12,030 bases of DNA from UBA10103 sp964437185 (GTDB lineage Bacteria; Patescibacteriota; Minisyncoccia; Phycocordibacterales; UBA2100): NCBI GenBank assembly GCA_964437185.1, contig CAYTFU010000017.1, positions 1 to 12,030 of the forward strand, in the 5' to 3' direction. Shown here piece by piece: positions 1 to 6,119 of the stretch; the first letter of the stretch is position 1, and each line of letters begins with the position of its first letter. Below the pieces are notes generated by a model. That model saw only the letters and a program-made list of their open reading frames with translations. It had not been told where the DNA came from and made no database searches. Both the position numbers and the translations under genes were made by a program.

Positions 1-1
1 G

Positions 2-1474
2 AGTTACTGGGGTGGGGGTGGCAAGGGGTATGGTTCAAATACTGCAGAGGCCGGTGCTGGGCAGGCCGGGCAGGCTTTCGGAGCCGGTGGTGGTGGTGGA
101 TCAAACGTCGATATAAATAGTACGGCCGCTGTAGGAGGGGCTGGTGCTGCCGGGGTGGTCGTCACGATGAACTACACGTCGAGCGGCGCAGACTTAGCGG
201 AGTGGTATGAGACGAAAACTGATGTTGAGGTCGGGGATATCGTAGGCGTGAGTACGGACATCTACGAGTATGATTCAAAACTCGGTTTACAGAAATCTGC
301 GGTATTAGAAAAGGCGGTATCGAACGTGAATGTGGTTGGCGTTGTGTCGACCGTTCCGTCGGAGACGATCGGATACGATGTGCTCGGCAAAAGCGCACAT
401 CCGCGTCCTATAGCGCTTGCCGGTCGCGTGCCCGTCAAATTCTCGAGTGAGAACGGCGATGTGAAGGCGGGGGATCTGCTCACGGTCTCGTCGCGAGCGG
501 GAGTCGCAATGCGTTCGACGAAAGCTGGGGTTACGATTGGCCGCGCTCTTGAAGATGCAGTCTGCGAGGATGAGCAGGTGTGTACGGTACTCATTATGGT
601 AAATACTTCGTACTCGACGGGTGCGCTCATTGATGTGGCGTTGCGTGATAGCGGGTTGCCGCTCGATGTCATTCCTCAAGATCTTGATGTGGGTCGAATG
701 ATTCTCACTGAGATGATTCAGCGCAAGAAAAATATTGTGGCGGAGGTGAATCTTTCGGAAGTGTTTACAGACCGACTTGTCGCAGGGCTCGAGATTGTGG
801 CACCGCGCGTGATTGCGGACACAATCGTTACGCGCGCAATTGAACCCGCCGAGCGAGATGTCACTATGCGAGTCACTGATGAAGGGAAGTTTGTCATTGA
901 ACGCGTTGCCGCGTCTGACCTCAGCATCACCTTTGATACGGCATCCACCACCGAAAGTGCTCTTGCGGTCTCCATCGACGCATTGGGCAACGCCCTCTTT
1001 GCTGGGACGCTCATCGCCGCCAACTTTGAAGTGGGATCGGCGGAGAAACCGGGAGGAATCACGATGTTTGATACAAAATCGGGAGCGCCATATTGTCTAC
1101 ATATTGCAAATGGCATATTCCAAAATATTCCGGGAAAGTGCGGGGCGTTTGCGACCGCCCCTATTTCTGCAAGCGAAGTAGCTGAGACATCGGCACCCGC
1201 ATCAGATACATCGGGTTCAACAGCTCCTGTAGATTCGTCTGCAAGTACTACCGATTCCGTAACGTCCGACTCTATAGATACCGCAGATTCATCATCGGAA
1301 GATACGACCGTCGTCGACGCTCCGGCGAGCGAGCCCTCCTCAGAAACGTCCGAACCTGTCGTTTCCGAGCCAGCTCCCGCGCCAGTTGCAGAGCAACCAC
1401 CAGTGGAACCAATCGTCGAAGCGCCCGCCCCCGAACCTGTGGCCGTAGTCACAGCAGCACCAGCCGCGGAGTAA
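2..1474 (+). CDS. Fibre-like glycine-rich surface protein, C-terminal part (5' end outside window)
   Basis: The frame is open from the first base of the window, so the real start lies upstream and the GTG at 155 is not a credible start. About 490 residues are visible. Residues 3-51 are glycine-rich (several GGGG runs) and close with AGVVVTMNY, the usual ending of glycine-rich fibre domains. A compact module starts with SGADLAEWYETK (about 60-71), includes ALAGRVPVK (138-146) and ends near 205. A probable helical or fibrous stretch follows, then a GNALFAGTLIAANF segment and a small C-terminal knot with APYC and GKCG (Cys 365 and 380). Residues 385-490 are a low-complexity Ser/Thr/Pro/Glu/Ala tail. 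No C-terminal membrane span or LPXTG is visible. I recognise these modules from Patescibacteria surface proteins that resemble phage tail fibres, whose function is not known. A role as an extracellular fibre or adhesin is inference. Confidence 0.8.
   Translation, partial: SYWGGGGKGYGSNTAEAGAGQAGQAFGAGGGGGSNVDINSTAAVGGAGAAGVVVTMNYTSSGADLAEWYETKTDVEVGDIVGVSTDIYEYDSKLGLQKSAVLEKAVSNVNVVGVVSTVPSETIGYDVLGKSAHPRPIALAGRVPVKFSSENGDVKAGDLLTVSSRAGVAMRSTKAGVTIGRALEDAVCEDEQVCTVLIMVNTSYSTGALIDVALRDSGLPLDVIPQDLDVGRMILTEMIQRKKNIVAEVNLSEVFTDRLVAGLEIVAPRVIADTIVTRAIEPAERDVTMRVTDEGKFVIERVAASDLSITFDTASTTESALAVSIDALGNALFAGTLIAANFEVGSAEKPGGITMFDTKSGAPYCLHIANGIFQNIPGKCGAFATAPISASEVAETSAPASDTSGSTAPVDSSASTTDSVTSDSIDTADSSSEDTTVVDAPASEPSSETSEPVVSEPAPAPVAEQPPVEPIVEAPAPEPVAVVTAAPAAE
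1154..1471 (+). other. Low-complexity Ser/Thr/Pro/Glu-rich C-terminal tail (coding)
   Basis: This segment encodes the last 106 residues of the fibre-like protein. The first half is rich in Ser, Thr and Asp (for example SSASTTDSVTSDS). The second half is rich in Pro, Glu, Ala and Val (for example VAEQPPVEPIVEAPAPEP). It contains no cysteine and no hydrophobic segment. Such tails usually act as extended spacers, and the Ser/Thr density would allow O-glycosylation; that role is inference. Confidence 0.7.
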
Positions 1475-1486
1475 TTATTACCAGCG

Positions 1487-1492
1487 TACAAT
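1487..1492 (+). promoter_or_regulatory. -10 box (TACAAT) placed for a leaderless transcript
   Basis: TACAAT matches the TATAAT consensus at five of six positions. It lies in the 25-base gap after the fibre-like gene, 7 bases before the ATG at 1500. Transcription starting at the usual distance would begin at or next to the start codon. I see no convincing -35 box. There is no Shine-Dalgarno sequence before the ATG, which agrees with a leaderless start. Confidence 0.5.
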
Positions 1493-1499
1493 ACACACT

Positions 1500-1970
1500 A
1501 TGAATGAACGTCTCGTCGTAAGTCTCAAAAAGTCTCCGGAACTCGAAGTTCGTCCTCCACGCGAACATGAATCCGAGCGATCCGTTTCGTGGAAATGGTA
1601 CGTGACGGTGCTTGGTTGCGCGCTGCTTCTGATAGGGTTGGGGTATTGGTACAAAACATCGAGACAATCTTCTGAGTCAGTCGAGAATACTTCTGCTGAC
1701 GCACAAGCGGTACCGAAGGAGATGGTAGAGAAAGAGGCGAGCGATCTCGTCGCAGAGGTCGGCAAGCTCATCCTTTTGCCGAAAGACGAAGTGCCCACTA
1801 TTGCGACCGTGACCGATCCGAGCAAGCTCGCGGATCAGGCGTTTTTTGCAAACGCAAAAGCGGGAGACAAAGTATTGCTGTATACGAAGGCGCGGAAGGC
1901 GTATCTTTATGACCCAATAGCGCGTCGTCTTATAGAAGTCGCGCCGATTACGACGGAATTACCGCAATGA
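1500..1970 (+). CDS. Small single-span membrane protein with LILLPKDE motif (conserved family, function unknown)
   Basis: This 156-residue protein has a charged cytoplasmic N-terminus (1-31) and one membrane span (about 32-51, YVTVLGCALLLIGLGYWY). A polar linker of about 35 residues leads to an extracytoplasmic domain (about 78-153) with the landmarks VGKLILLPKDE (87-97), VTDPSKLADQAFF (104-116) and GDKVLLYTKARKAYLYDP (122-139). I remember this domain as recurring in Patescibacteria next to genes for surface or pilus-like proteins, with no assigned function. The start at 1500 is supported by the -10 box 7 bases upstream. Its stop overlaps the next start as ATGA, so it is probably translated together with the secreted protein that follows. 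An accessory role in export or surface assembly is inference only. Confidence 0.85.
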   Translation: MNERLVVSLKKSPELEVRPPREHESERSVSWKWYVTVLGCALLLIGLGYWYKTSRQSSESVENTSADAQAVPKEMVEKEASDLVAEVGKLILLPKDEVPTIATVTDPSKLADQAFFANAKAGDKVLLYTKARKAYLYDPIARRLIEVAPITTELPQ

Positions 1971-3304
1971 TTTGGAAGACCACATGGAAATTTGGGATAT
2001 CGCTCGCGCTCTGCGCAGGTTTTTTTGCCGCCCTACAGTACTCATTAGTCTTCGCCGATGAGTACACGAGCACCAACTTTACGAGCGACAACCCCATCGT
2101 CAACGGATTTGGGGGCACGGCAACGTCGACCAGTTTTTCGACCACGCAGGGCGGCGAAGAGGTGGCGACGGGGGAGTCGACGAGCACCAATTTCGCGCTC
2201 CTCTCAGGTTCGATGTATTACGATTCATTTACACCCAAATCGAAAAACTGGCAGTGGTTTGATGATGAGGGTAGCGAGACGCCAGTAACGGCGCTCGCCG
2301 CAGAAAACGTCGCTCCGTCGGCGGTGGACACGGATAATGTTGTAAAACTTCGAATTTCAATTTCTGAGACAGCCGACATCGGCGCGCAATTTGTGAAATT
2401 CAAACTCCAGTATTCCACGTCGTCCGATTTTTCGACCGGAGGGTATGATCTCGCGCCCCTGTGGAATTGCACCGGAAGTTCAGTGTGGTGTTATGCGGAT
2501 GGCGCAGGCGCGGACAACGCGCTCATCACGACCGCCGTACTTTCCGATCCCAACTCATGCGTCGCGAGCGTGGGCAATGGATGCGGTACGCACAACGAGT
2601 CGGCTACGAGCACGTCTTCATACGATCATGGGAAGAGTATGGTGAAAGAATATGAATTTACACTTGTGGAATCGGGGGCAATTTCAAACACGGTGTATTT
2701 CTTTCGGGCGTTTGATGTCTCGAGTACGTCATCGGTCCCGCTCGATACGGGGGAGACGTACCCTTCGATCTCCACGAACGGCGCGCAGCTCACCTTTTCC
2801 ATCAACGGGCTTGCGACGTCGACTGCGACTGAAGGTATTTCAACTGAAATCGGCACTACGCCGACAGGTGTGCCGTTCGGTAGTTTGTTGCTCGGGGACC
2901 CCGTGATCGCGGCGCAGCGACTTACGGTTTCTACGAATGCCGCGCAGGGCTACCAGATTTACGCATTTCAGCAGCAGGGATTTTTGGGACCGTACGGTGA
3001 TGAGATAGAGCCAGTCGCGGGCACAAATGCGAGTCCCACGGGATGGAGCACCGGCTGTTACTCGACTTCGACGGGCTGCTACGGATACCATGCCGGTGAA
3101 GACGTGCTCTCCGGCGGATCAACGAGATTTTCTGCAAACGACACGTTTGCCAAATTCACTGCGTCGCCTGCTGAGATCGCGTATAGCTCAGGCCCGATCT
3201 CCAACGACGACACGGATATGGTGTACAAGGTCGAGGCGCACCAGGATCAGCCCGCGGGGGATTACAGCACGGGGGTCGTGTACATCGTCGTACCCACATT
3301 TTAA
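1967..3304 (+). CDS. Secreted cysteine-paired surface protein with C-terminal PTF-type beta domain
   Basis: This 445-residue protein has a signal peptide (1-30, probable cleavage after VFA). Near the mature N-terminus is a TSTNF / TSTSF / TSTNF repeat region (34-76). The central module (about 94-255) begins NWQWFDDEGSETP and contains KLRISISE and FFRAFD, a layout I recognise from uncharacterised Patescibacteria surface proteins. The C-terminal domain (about 300-445) runs from VPFGSLLLGDP through QRLTVSTNAAQGYQIYAFQQ to YIVVPTF at the very end, and matches the C-terminal domain of the gene at 6120. The mature part has six cysteines in three close pairs (168/175, 198/206, 364/371), suggesting disulfides. 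The start overlaps the upstream stop as ATGA, which fixes the start codon and implies coupling. There is no membrane anchor, so it is either released or held by a partner. DUF916-like candidates follow directly. The exact function is unknown. Confidence 0.85.
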   Translation: MIWKTTWKFGISLALCAGFFAALQYSLVFADEYTSTNFTSDNPIVNGFGGTATSTSFSTTQGGEEVATGESTSTNFALLSGSMYYDSFTPKSKNWQWFDDEGSETPVTALAAENVAPSAVDTDNVVKLRISISETADIGAQFVKFKLQYSTSSDFSTGGYDLAPLWNCTGSSVWCYADGAGADNALITTAVLSDPNSCVASVGNGCGTHNESATSTSSYDHGKSMVKEYEFTLVESGAISNTVYFFRAFDVSSTSSVPLDTGETYPSISTNGAQLTFSINGLATSTATEGISTEIGTTPTGVPFGSLLLGDPVIAAQRLTVSTNAAQGYQIYAFQQQGFLGPYGDEIEPVAGTNASPTGWSTGCYSTSTGCYGYHAGEDVLSGGSTRFSANDTFAKFTASPAEIAYSSGPISNDDTDMVYKVEAHQDQPAGDYSTGVVYIVVPTF

Positions 3305-3333
3305 TAATTCCACAGCCATTCGCCGGATAATTT

Positions 3334-3342
3334 TGTTATGCT
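3334..3342 (+). promoter_or_regulatory. Extended -10 promoter element (TGtTATGCT)
   Basis: The sequence has a TG dinucleotide, one base, then TATGCT, which agrees with an extended -10 element with four of six hexamer matches. It sits in the short gap after the secreted protein gene. It overlaps an ATG at 3338 that is in frame with the next gene, so that ATG would not be transcribed from this promoter. This favours the later start codons at 3359 or 3374. No clear -35 is seen. Confidence 0.4.
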
Positions 3343-3358
3343 TACGGAATATCAAACT

Positions 3359-4606
3359 ATGGGTCGTACGAACATGAGGTACTGGTTGGTTTCGTACGCG
3401 CTCGCGGTGCTCTTCAGTGGAATCCCAATGCTCGCGCAGGCCGGCGGGGACCTCTCTGTGATGCCCGCAGTCATGGATGAAAAAGCAAAGCCACGCGACA
3501 TCCTCAAAGAGACCATCATTCTTACGAATGAAAGCGATCACGTGATCAGCGTGTATCCGACGGTTGAAGATATTAATCCGGAAAATGGCGAGCAGTCTTT
3601 CAATCGCGCGAACAATTCAGAAGATTTGTCCGACTCGCTCGCAAATTGGATCGAACTTTCACGCGGAGTGGTGAAAATAGCGCCCGGAGAAAAAAGAGAA
3701 ATTCCGTTTATCATTCGCCTCAATCCAAATGCCGTCGCTGGCACCTATCACGCCGAGATATCGTTTGGTAGCGGCGAGACGCGCGCAGCGGCCGAGGCGA
3801 ATGGCCCGCTTGCGGTGGTCGCGGTCAATCTCGAAGTTACTGCCGATATCAAAGAAATAATGCAACTCAACGCCTTCGACGTGGATACCGTTGCGTTTAC
3901 CGGAGACGACGTGTTGTTCAACTTCCAATTGCAAAACATCGGCAATCAGGAGCTTGAGCCGAAGGGCGAAATCAGAATTTATGATCGCAAGGGCAGAGAG
4001 GTGGCGGCGATTGATGTGAATAAAGAGGGTCGGATGGTATCGCCCGATCAAGTAGCGCAGCTTGCCTCGGTGTGGAGCGCGGCGAATGGATTTGGAAAGT
4101 TTAAGGCACTTTTGAATGTGAATTACGGAAGGGGACAAACAGCATCGGTGCAAGACACCGTCTTCTTTTGGGTCATTCCTTGGAAACAAATCTTCGGACT
4201 TTTGGTTGTAAGCCTCATCGCGATCATTGCGCTCGCGCTCTATTTCCACCGCTGGCTGGAAGAGCGACACCTCGGCAAGCTCGCGCACGCGGGCTTCCTC
4301 AAGCACGACGCGATCGCGACGATTCAGAAAGCGCGCGAGCCCGCGCAAAAGAAAGGAATCTTTTCGCTATTTGACAGGGGGGGTGTAGCGCAGACATTAC
4401 CGCCACGTCCGCTCCCTTTACCCGTCGCTCCTTCACCCGTTGAGCATCCTCTCGAGCGCGCTCGCTCGCCACTTTTGAGCGAAGATCACAAGATCGACCT
4501 GAAGCAAATGCGCGCGGCGCAGGAGGAGTCGCGCGCGATCCACTCTGATGCGGGCGTCTCGTCCGAAGGGCACGGCGCGGTCATCAACCTCAAAAAACGC
4601 CAATGA
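3359..4606 (+). CDS. DUF916/WxLIP-like membrane-anchored surface protein A
   Basis: In the 415-residue form, a signal peptide (about 1-28, ending AQA) precedes two beta-sandwich regions. The first (about 30-160) has the landmarks LANWIEL (94-100), IAPGEKREIPF (107-117) and VAGTYHAEISF (126-136). The second (about 165-270) has LQNIGNQELEPKGEIRIYD and ends FFWVIP. A membrane span (276-296) and a long basic, Pro-rich cytoplasmic tail ending VINLKKRQ follow. This order is that of DUF916 plus DUF3324 proteins, which in Gram-positive bacteria interact with WxL proteins; the assignment is from pattern, not a search. An in-frame ATG at 3338 lies inside a -10-like element, so 3359 or 3374 is the likelier start. 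The gene follows the secreted protein after about 55 bases and overlaps the next gene by ATGA. The probable role is to anchor or assemble secreted proteins at the envelope. Confidence 0.8.
   Translation: MGRTNMRYWLVSYALAVLFSGIPMLAQAGGDLSVMPAVMDEKAKPRDILKETIILTNESDHVISVYPTVEDINPENGEQSFNRANNSEDLSDSLANWIELSRGVVKIAPGEKREIPFIIRLNPNAVAGTYHAEISFGSGETRAAAEANGPLAVVAVNLEVTADIKEIMQLNAFDVDTVAFTGDDVLFNFQLQNIGNQELEPKGEIRIYDRKGREVAAIDVNKEGRMVSPDQVAQLASVWSAANGFGKFKALLNVNYGRGQTASVQDTVFFWVIPWKQIFGLLVVSLIAIIALALYFHRWLEERHLGKLAHAGFLKHDAIATIQKAREPAQKKGIFSLFDRGGVAQTLPPRPLPLPVAPSPVEHPLERARSPLLSEDHKIDLKQMRAAQEESRAIHSDAGVSSEGHGAVINLKKRQ
4377..4383 (+). repeat. G7 homopolymer inside coding sequence
   Basis: Seven consecutive G bases lie in the cytoplasmic-tail codons of DUF916-like protein A (Asp-Arg-Gly-Gly-Val). 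Loss of one G would give Asp-Arg-Gly-Val followed at once by a TAG stop, removing about 70 tail residues. It would also stop the ribosomes that reach the ATGA overlap with the next gene. Tracts of this length can slip, but they also attract sequencing errors. Confidence 0.5.
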
Positions 4607-5931
4607 CACGAAGAGCGGGAATCGAGTGGAAGAAGCGACTCATCCTCGCGGTGTTCGCGTTTGCCCTTTTGTGGGGATCGACGATTCATGCGCAGAGTCT
4701 CTCTGTTACGGTAACGCCCCCGCTCTTTCAGCTCACCATCGGGCCGGGGGAAACGTGGGTAAGTTCGATTAAAGTGGTCAACAACAACGACTACGACGTG
4801 ACATACTACACGCGCGTCGTCGATATGGAGGCGAGCGGGGAAGAGGGGCGCAGCAAGTTTACGCCGCTCATCAATCTGCCTCCCGAGACGGAGGGCGCGC
4901 CAAGTACGCTCGCGCGATGGATCGACATTCCCGCCACATCCTTTACGATCGGACACGGAAAAAGCGCCGACATACCATTCACCGTAACGATACCGACAAA
5001 CGCTTCTCCAGGCGGTCACTACGCAGCGATACTTGTCGGCACCGAGCCTGGTGACGCTGCGGGGCAAGGATCCATGATGAAAGTGTCGAGCTTTGTATCC
5101 TCGCTCATTTTCGTGCGCATTAAAGGTGATGTTATTGAGAGCGGAAGAATCCGCGAGTTTAGGACAGACAAATCGCTCTACCAAGTGCCGGAGGCGGATT
5201 TCGTTGTGCGATTTGAAAATATGGGCAACACGCACCTTCGGCCCGAAGGCGAGATCGCGATATACAACATGTGGGGAAAAGAGCGCGGTAAAGTACTCAT
5301 CAATCAGGAGACGAATTTTGGCAACGTCCTCCCGCAGAGCGTACGGCGGTTTGAATTTTCGTGGCAGGGCGAGCGAAGTATCTTTGATGTCGGGCGCTAT
5401 AGCGCGGAGGTTACGCTAACATACGGCGAAGATGGAAAAAAGAACGTCACCGACACCGCGTACTTCTGGGTTATCCCTGTCGTGCCCGTGACTATCGGCC
5501 TCCTCGCGTGTCTCGCGTTTCTCGCGGTTGTCGTGTGGTTGGTGCGGCGCTACGTGCGTCGGGCGCTCCTCCTTGAGCGCATGCGACTCGGCATCGAGAT
5601 CGGCGCTCCGATGGTACGGCCTCCAGTTATTGAGACTATCGTAGAGCCTATCCGAGCAGGGGTTATAGATTTGCGCAGCATTTCGAGCGGTCGCGCGGTG
5701 CCGAATGCTGCTCCGGATGCGCTGACAAAAATATCAACTGAACGTCAAACCGCATATCAACCCTCGCTTACGATAGGAGAATTTTTCGGAAAGTACAAGC
5801 TTTTCTTCCTGTTTATCGCCGTTGTCGTCCTTGGGGTTATGGGAGTGCTGCGATATTTCGACAAAGTGCTTGTCGATAAAAGAAGCTTCGAGATTCGCGA
5901 TGTCAAAGTGCAGCTGGAAAACCCGCAGTGA
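4603..5931 (+). CDS. DUF916/WxLIP-like membrane-anchored surface protein B, two spans
   Basis: This 442-residue protein has a signal peptide (about 1-30, ending HAQ). The first beta-sandwich (about 31-175) has LARWIDIP (103-110), a GHGKSADIPF equivalent of the PGE-IPF motif (117-126) and SPGGHYAAIL (135-144). The second (about 180-290) has FENMGNTHLRPEGEIAIYN and YGEDG, and ends YFWVIP. Span 1 is about 293-315. A cytoplasmic loop of about 80 residues contains AGVIDLRS, and span 2 (398-418) leaves a short tail outside the membrane. The second span and outer tail distinguish it from classical WxL-interacting proteins with a single span. The start is fixed by the ATGA overlap with protein A, so the two are probably made together and may form a complex. 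It shares several motifs with the protein at 7387 (RIREF, ENMGN, RP-G, FW-P), a clear paralogue. Confidence 0.83.
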   Translation: MTRRAGIEWKKRLILAVFAFALLWGSTIHAQSLSVTVTPPLFQLTIGPGETWVSSIKVVNNNDYDVTYYTRVVDMEASGEEGRSKFTPLINLPPETEGAPSTLARWIDIPATSFTIGHGKSADIPFTVTIPTNASPGGHYAAILVGTEPGDAAGQGSMMKVSSFVSSLIFVRIKGDVIESGRIREFRTDKSLYQVPEADFVVRFENMGNTHLRPEGEIAIYNMWGKERGKVLINQETNFGNVLPQSVRRFEFSWQGERSIFDVGRYSAEVTLTYGEDGKKNVTDTAYFWVIPVVPVTIGLLACLAFLAVVVWLVRRYVRRALLLERMRLGIEIGAPMVRPPVIETIVEPIRAGVIDLRSISSGRAVPNAAPDALTKISTERQTAYQPSLTIGEFFGKYKLFFLFIAVVVLGVMGVLRYFDKVLVDKRSFEIRDVKVQLENPQ

Positions 5932-5986
5932 CGCATGAGTGTCGCTCGCGATGTCTCTTACGTGTCTTTTACGACGTGACTGCTGG

Positions 5987-5995
5987 TTATCCACA
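5987..5995 (+). promoter_or_regulatory. DnaA-box-like 9-mer (TTATCCACA)
   Basis: TTATCCACA is an exact match to the consensus DnaA box TTATNCACA. It stands alone, and I did not find a second clear copy in this gap. It is followed by AT-rich DNA, but no dnaA, dnaN or other replication gene is in the window, so an origin is not supported. A single match can occur by chance. A regulatory DnaA site before the next gene is possible. Confidence 0.25.
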
Positions 5996-6035
5996 TTTTT
6001 CAACACATTTAGCGAGTCTCCGATTATTCGTAGCA

Positions 6036-6041
6036 TATAAT
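6036..6041 (+). promoter_or_regulatory. -10 box (TATAAT) upstream of the second secreted-protein gene
   Basis: This is a perfect TATAAT hexamer in the AT-rich gap, with no good -35 box at 16-18 bases. It is the best promoter candidate for the gene at 6120 and would give a leader of roughly 70 bases. That leader would include the short frame at 6052-6081. A weaker GATAAC at 6106-6111 sits at the leaderless distance from the ATG at 6120 and is an alternative. Confidence 0.4.
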
Positions 6042-6051
6042 TCACCACGAG

Positions 6052-6081
6052 ATGAAGTACGTTTGTCCGTTATTTTTATAA
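6052..6081 (+). CDS. Possible nine-codon upstream open frame (MKYVCPLFL)
   Basis: An ATG 10 bases after the TATAAT box opens a nine-codon frame ending in TAA, 38 bases before the next gene. If transcription begins about 7 bases after the -10 box, this ATG would be almost at the 5' end of the RNA, as in the leaderless genes of this window. There is no Shine-Dalgarno site. Such a short frame is easily produced by chance, so this is a candidate leader peptide only. Confidence 0.15.
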   Translation: MKYVCPLFL

Positions 6082-6119
6082 GAATGTAGCAATATTAAGC
6101 GCTTCGATAACAAGCACAT

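Larger units (their letters stand above)
5932..6119 (+). other. 188-base intergenic region, AT-rich in its second half
   Basis: This is the largest gap in the window. The first 50 bases keep the GC-rich local style (GTCGCTCGCGATG). From about 5985 onward the DNA becomes AT-rich and holds a DnaA-box-like 9-mer, a perfect TATAAT and a nine-codon open frame. Further AT-rich sequence runs up to the next gene. I found no strong hairpin with a T tract, so no terminator is called for the upstream operon. Confidence 0.6.

Noticed and set aside
718..1491. Minus-strand open frame of 257 codons opposite the fibre-like gene
   Set aside because: It mirrors the Ser/Thr/Ala-rich codons of the plus-strand gene, has no recognisable motif, and the plus frame has clear domains.
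2867..3304. True WxL domain at the C-terminus of the 1967 protein
   Set aside because: No Trp-x-Leu motif is present in it or in the 6120 counterpart; only the general layout and neighbours resemble WxL proteins.
3659..4348. Minus-strand open frame of 229 codons opposite anchor A
   Set aside because: Antisense shadow of a gene with signal peptide, conserved motifs and membrane span.
4486..5235. Minus-strand open frame of 249 codons opposite the anchor A/B junction
   Set aside because: Composition is Arg/His-rich antisense of a well-supported gene, with no domain, no promoter and overlap of two coupled genes.
5734..6048. Minus-strand frame of 104 codons reaching into the intergenic gap
   Set aside because: Most of it is antisense to anchor B; no promoter or conserved pattern supports it.
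5985..6119. Replication origin
   Set aside because: Only one DnaA box and no dnaA/dnaN, parAB or rpmH gene nearby; recorded as a possible regulatory box instead.
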